A stretch of DNA of 64,000 bases from Solirubrobacteraceae bacterium (GTDB lineage: Bacteria > Actinomycetota > Thermoleophilia > Solirubrobacterales > Solirubrobacteraceae): the NCBI GenBank assembly GCA_016463765.1, contig JAEMQS010000010.1, positions 1 to 64,000 of the forward strand, given 5' to 3'. The notes under the pieces were generated by a model that had not been told where the DNA came from, did not search any database, and worked only from the letters and a program-made list of their open reading frames with translations. Positions 62,981-64,000 of the stretch are shown here, piece after piece (the stretch's first letter is position 1; every line of letters begins with the position of its first letter). A program made the translations under genes and the position numbers.

Positions 62981-63940
62981 CTACAGCTTCGGCGTGCCCC
63001 CGGCCCGCTTGGGCTTGCAGGTCTGGTAGCGCCGGACACCGTTCTGGATCTTGCCCGAGCGCAGCCGCGCGGTGATCTGGACCGTCGCACGCCCCGCCGG
63101 CAACCCGCGCAGGTCGACGGTGCTGACGGTGCGTGTGACGCCGCCGATCTTCGCGCGCACCACCTTGACGGTCTTGCCGTTGACCCGCACGGTCGCGGTG
63201 CGGACCGGGTCCTTGCGGTAGGAGCGGATGCGGATGCGGAAGCTCCGCCGGCTCACGCACGCCTTCGGCGCCGGACCGGCGATGAGCCCGGCGGCACCGG
63301 CCGCGGCCGCTGTCTCGGCGGGCGGCGTCTGCGGTGGGGTCGCGCCGGCGATCTCGGCGGGCGTCGCCTGCCGCACGACGATGGTGAGCACGCCGTTGTT
63401 GTCGCGCGTCTCGGAGTCGGTGATGCGGAAGCTCGCCGGCTGGCCCTGCCCCTGCAGCACATAGGTGTAGGCGTGCCCCGGAGCGGCCGCGGTGAACGGC
63501 GTGCCGTTGGCCGTGGGGTGGCTGAATCCTGAGCCCGTGTTGGCCTGGAAGAAGCCGGCAGGCTTACCGGCGGTGCAGCTCGTCTGATTGACCCGCGCGA
63601 AGAGGAACTCCGCGTCGACACCGACCCGGCTCACCGGGCGGCCCGGCGACGGGGTCTGCGGCTCGTTCTCAGGGGCTCCGCACAGCAGGTGGTCCGCCGA
63701 GGACCCCGCCATGAGCCTCGGCTGGTAGCGCGAGTAGGTGCCCCGCACTTCGGCGACGTAGGCCGTCCCGGCGGTGAGCGGCTCGGCCGTGGTGACCGGG
63801 CCCGAGAAGCCGACGTTCGCCGGGCTGAAGCTGTCGAGCAACAGCGTCTCGGGCACCGTCAGGTCGGCCGACGCCCCGGCGGGGACGACGGCGATCGCGG
63901 TGAGCGCAAGCGGAAGCGCAAGGAGACGGGCTCGAAGCAT
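62981..63940 (-). CDS. Secreted protein of unknown family
   Basis: 319 residues with a signal peptide (LLALPLALTAIAVVPAGASA). The middle contains beta-rich segments and four or more cysteines; an Ala/Pro-rich spacer (TPPQTPPAETAAAAGAAG) leads to a basic Ig-like C-terminal module (FRIRIRSYRKDPVRTATVRVNGKTVKVVRAK) of the kind seen repeatedly in actinobacterial cell-surface proteins. AAAGGA lies seven bases before the ATG. 23 bases separate it from the membrane protein gene, so they may be an operon. Nothing is seen in the remaining 60 bases. Confidence 0.72.
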   Translation of the reverse strand: MLRARLLALPLALTAIAVVPAGASADLTVPETLLLDSFSPANVGFSGPVTTAEPLTAGTAYVAEVRGTYSRYQPRLMAGSSADHLLCGAPENEPQTPSPGRPVSRVGVDAEFLFARVNQTSCTAGKPAGFFQANTGSGFSHPTANGTPFTAAAPGHAYTYVLQGQGQPASFRITDSETRDNNGVLTIVVRQATPAEIAGATPPQTPPAETAAAAGAAGLIAGPAPKACVSRRSFRIRIRSYRKDPVRTATVRVNGKTVKVVRAKIGGVTRTVSTVDLRGLPAGRATVQITARLRSGKIQNGVRRYQTCKPKRAGGTPKL

Positions 63941-64000
63941 GTGGCGGTCCTTTGGGTGCTGGGCTCCACACGTCGTCGAGCGCGCACGCGGACGGTGGAG

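Overview
The window is very GC-rich, densely packed DNA with almost no intergenic space. Gene content (actinobacterial AbiEi/DUF559 protein, CHAD/polyphosphate genes, AcrA1-like acyl-CoA reductase, many GTG starts) and frequent TANNNT -10 boxes just in front of start codons point to an actinomycete. A Thermoleophilia/Solirubrobacterales-type organism is my best guess, by inference only. I see no tRNA, rRNA, CRISPR array, prophage or insertion sequence. No stretch longer than 300 bases lacks a gene; the longest gaps (about 240 bases at 6525-6763 and 219 at 29418-29636) hold promoters and hairpins.

Layout. 1-12.2 kb: the end of an acyl-CoA synthetase, two tandem membrane diguanylate cyclases, a PAP2 phosphatase/lipid kinase pair, a calcium-repeat protein, Lon protease, two secreted proteins (DUF4394, PQQ-type sugar dehydrogenase) and a GAF-GGDEF cyclase. 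12.2-22.1 kb: a DoxX/TetR/MFS efflux locus, a crotonase, a protein built of eight short repeats, a TMEM175-type channel, a metallophosphoesterase, a GNAT, an FG-GAP secreted protein and an ABC-2 exporter. 22.1-26.3 kb: a polyphosphate locus (Ppx-like, two half-size CHAD proteins, PPK1). 26.3-33.6 kb: a secreted coiled-coil protein, a two-domain fatty acyl reductase, a crotonase, an AbiEi/DUF559 gene bracketed by inverted copies of a palindrome, and an ABC-F ATPase. 33.6-39.2 kb: a complete mrpA-G cation/proton antiporter operon on the minus strand. 39.3-48.7 kb: a cupredoxin-like protein, an A/T-richer nucleotide cyclase that looks acquired, and a carbohydrate block (GH31, PHP-glycosyltransferase fusion, second glycosyltransferase, deacetylase, GH63-like hydrolase).

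48.7-61.4 kb is a large arsenic/metal-resistance island: two arsM methyltransferases, two ArsR and two MerR regulators, a flavoprotein monooxygenase, several permeases, the GAPDH-ArsJ pair for arsenate, an OsmC-like protein and an ACR3 arsenite pump. The island could extrude As(III) directly (ACR3), turn arsenate into 1-arseno-3-phosphoglycerate and export it (GAPDH plus ArsJ), and methylate arsenite (ArsM). Its proteins are unusually rich in vicinal cysteines. A VapBC toxin-antitoxin pair and two envelope proteins close the window.

The most interesting unexplained signals are the palindrome-bracketed AbiEi/DUF559 gene, the 9-residue-periodic cysteine arm on the second ArsM, the two MerR-type promoters with 19-bp spacers, the low-GC cyclase, the split CHAD pair, and the recurrent leaderless promoter layout.
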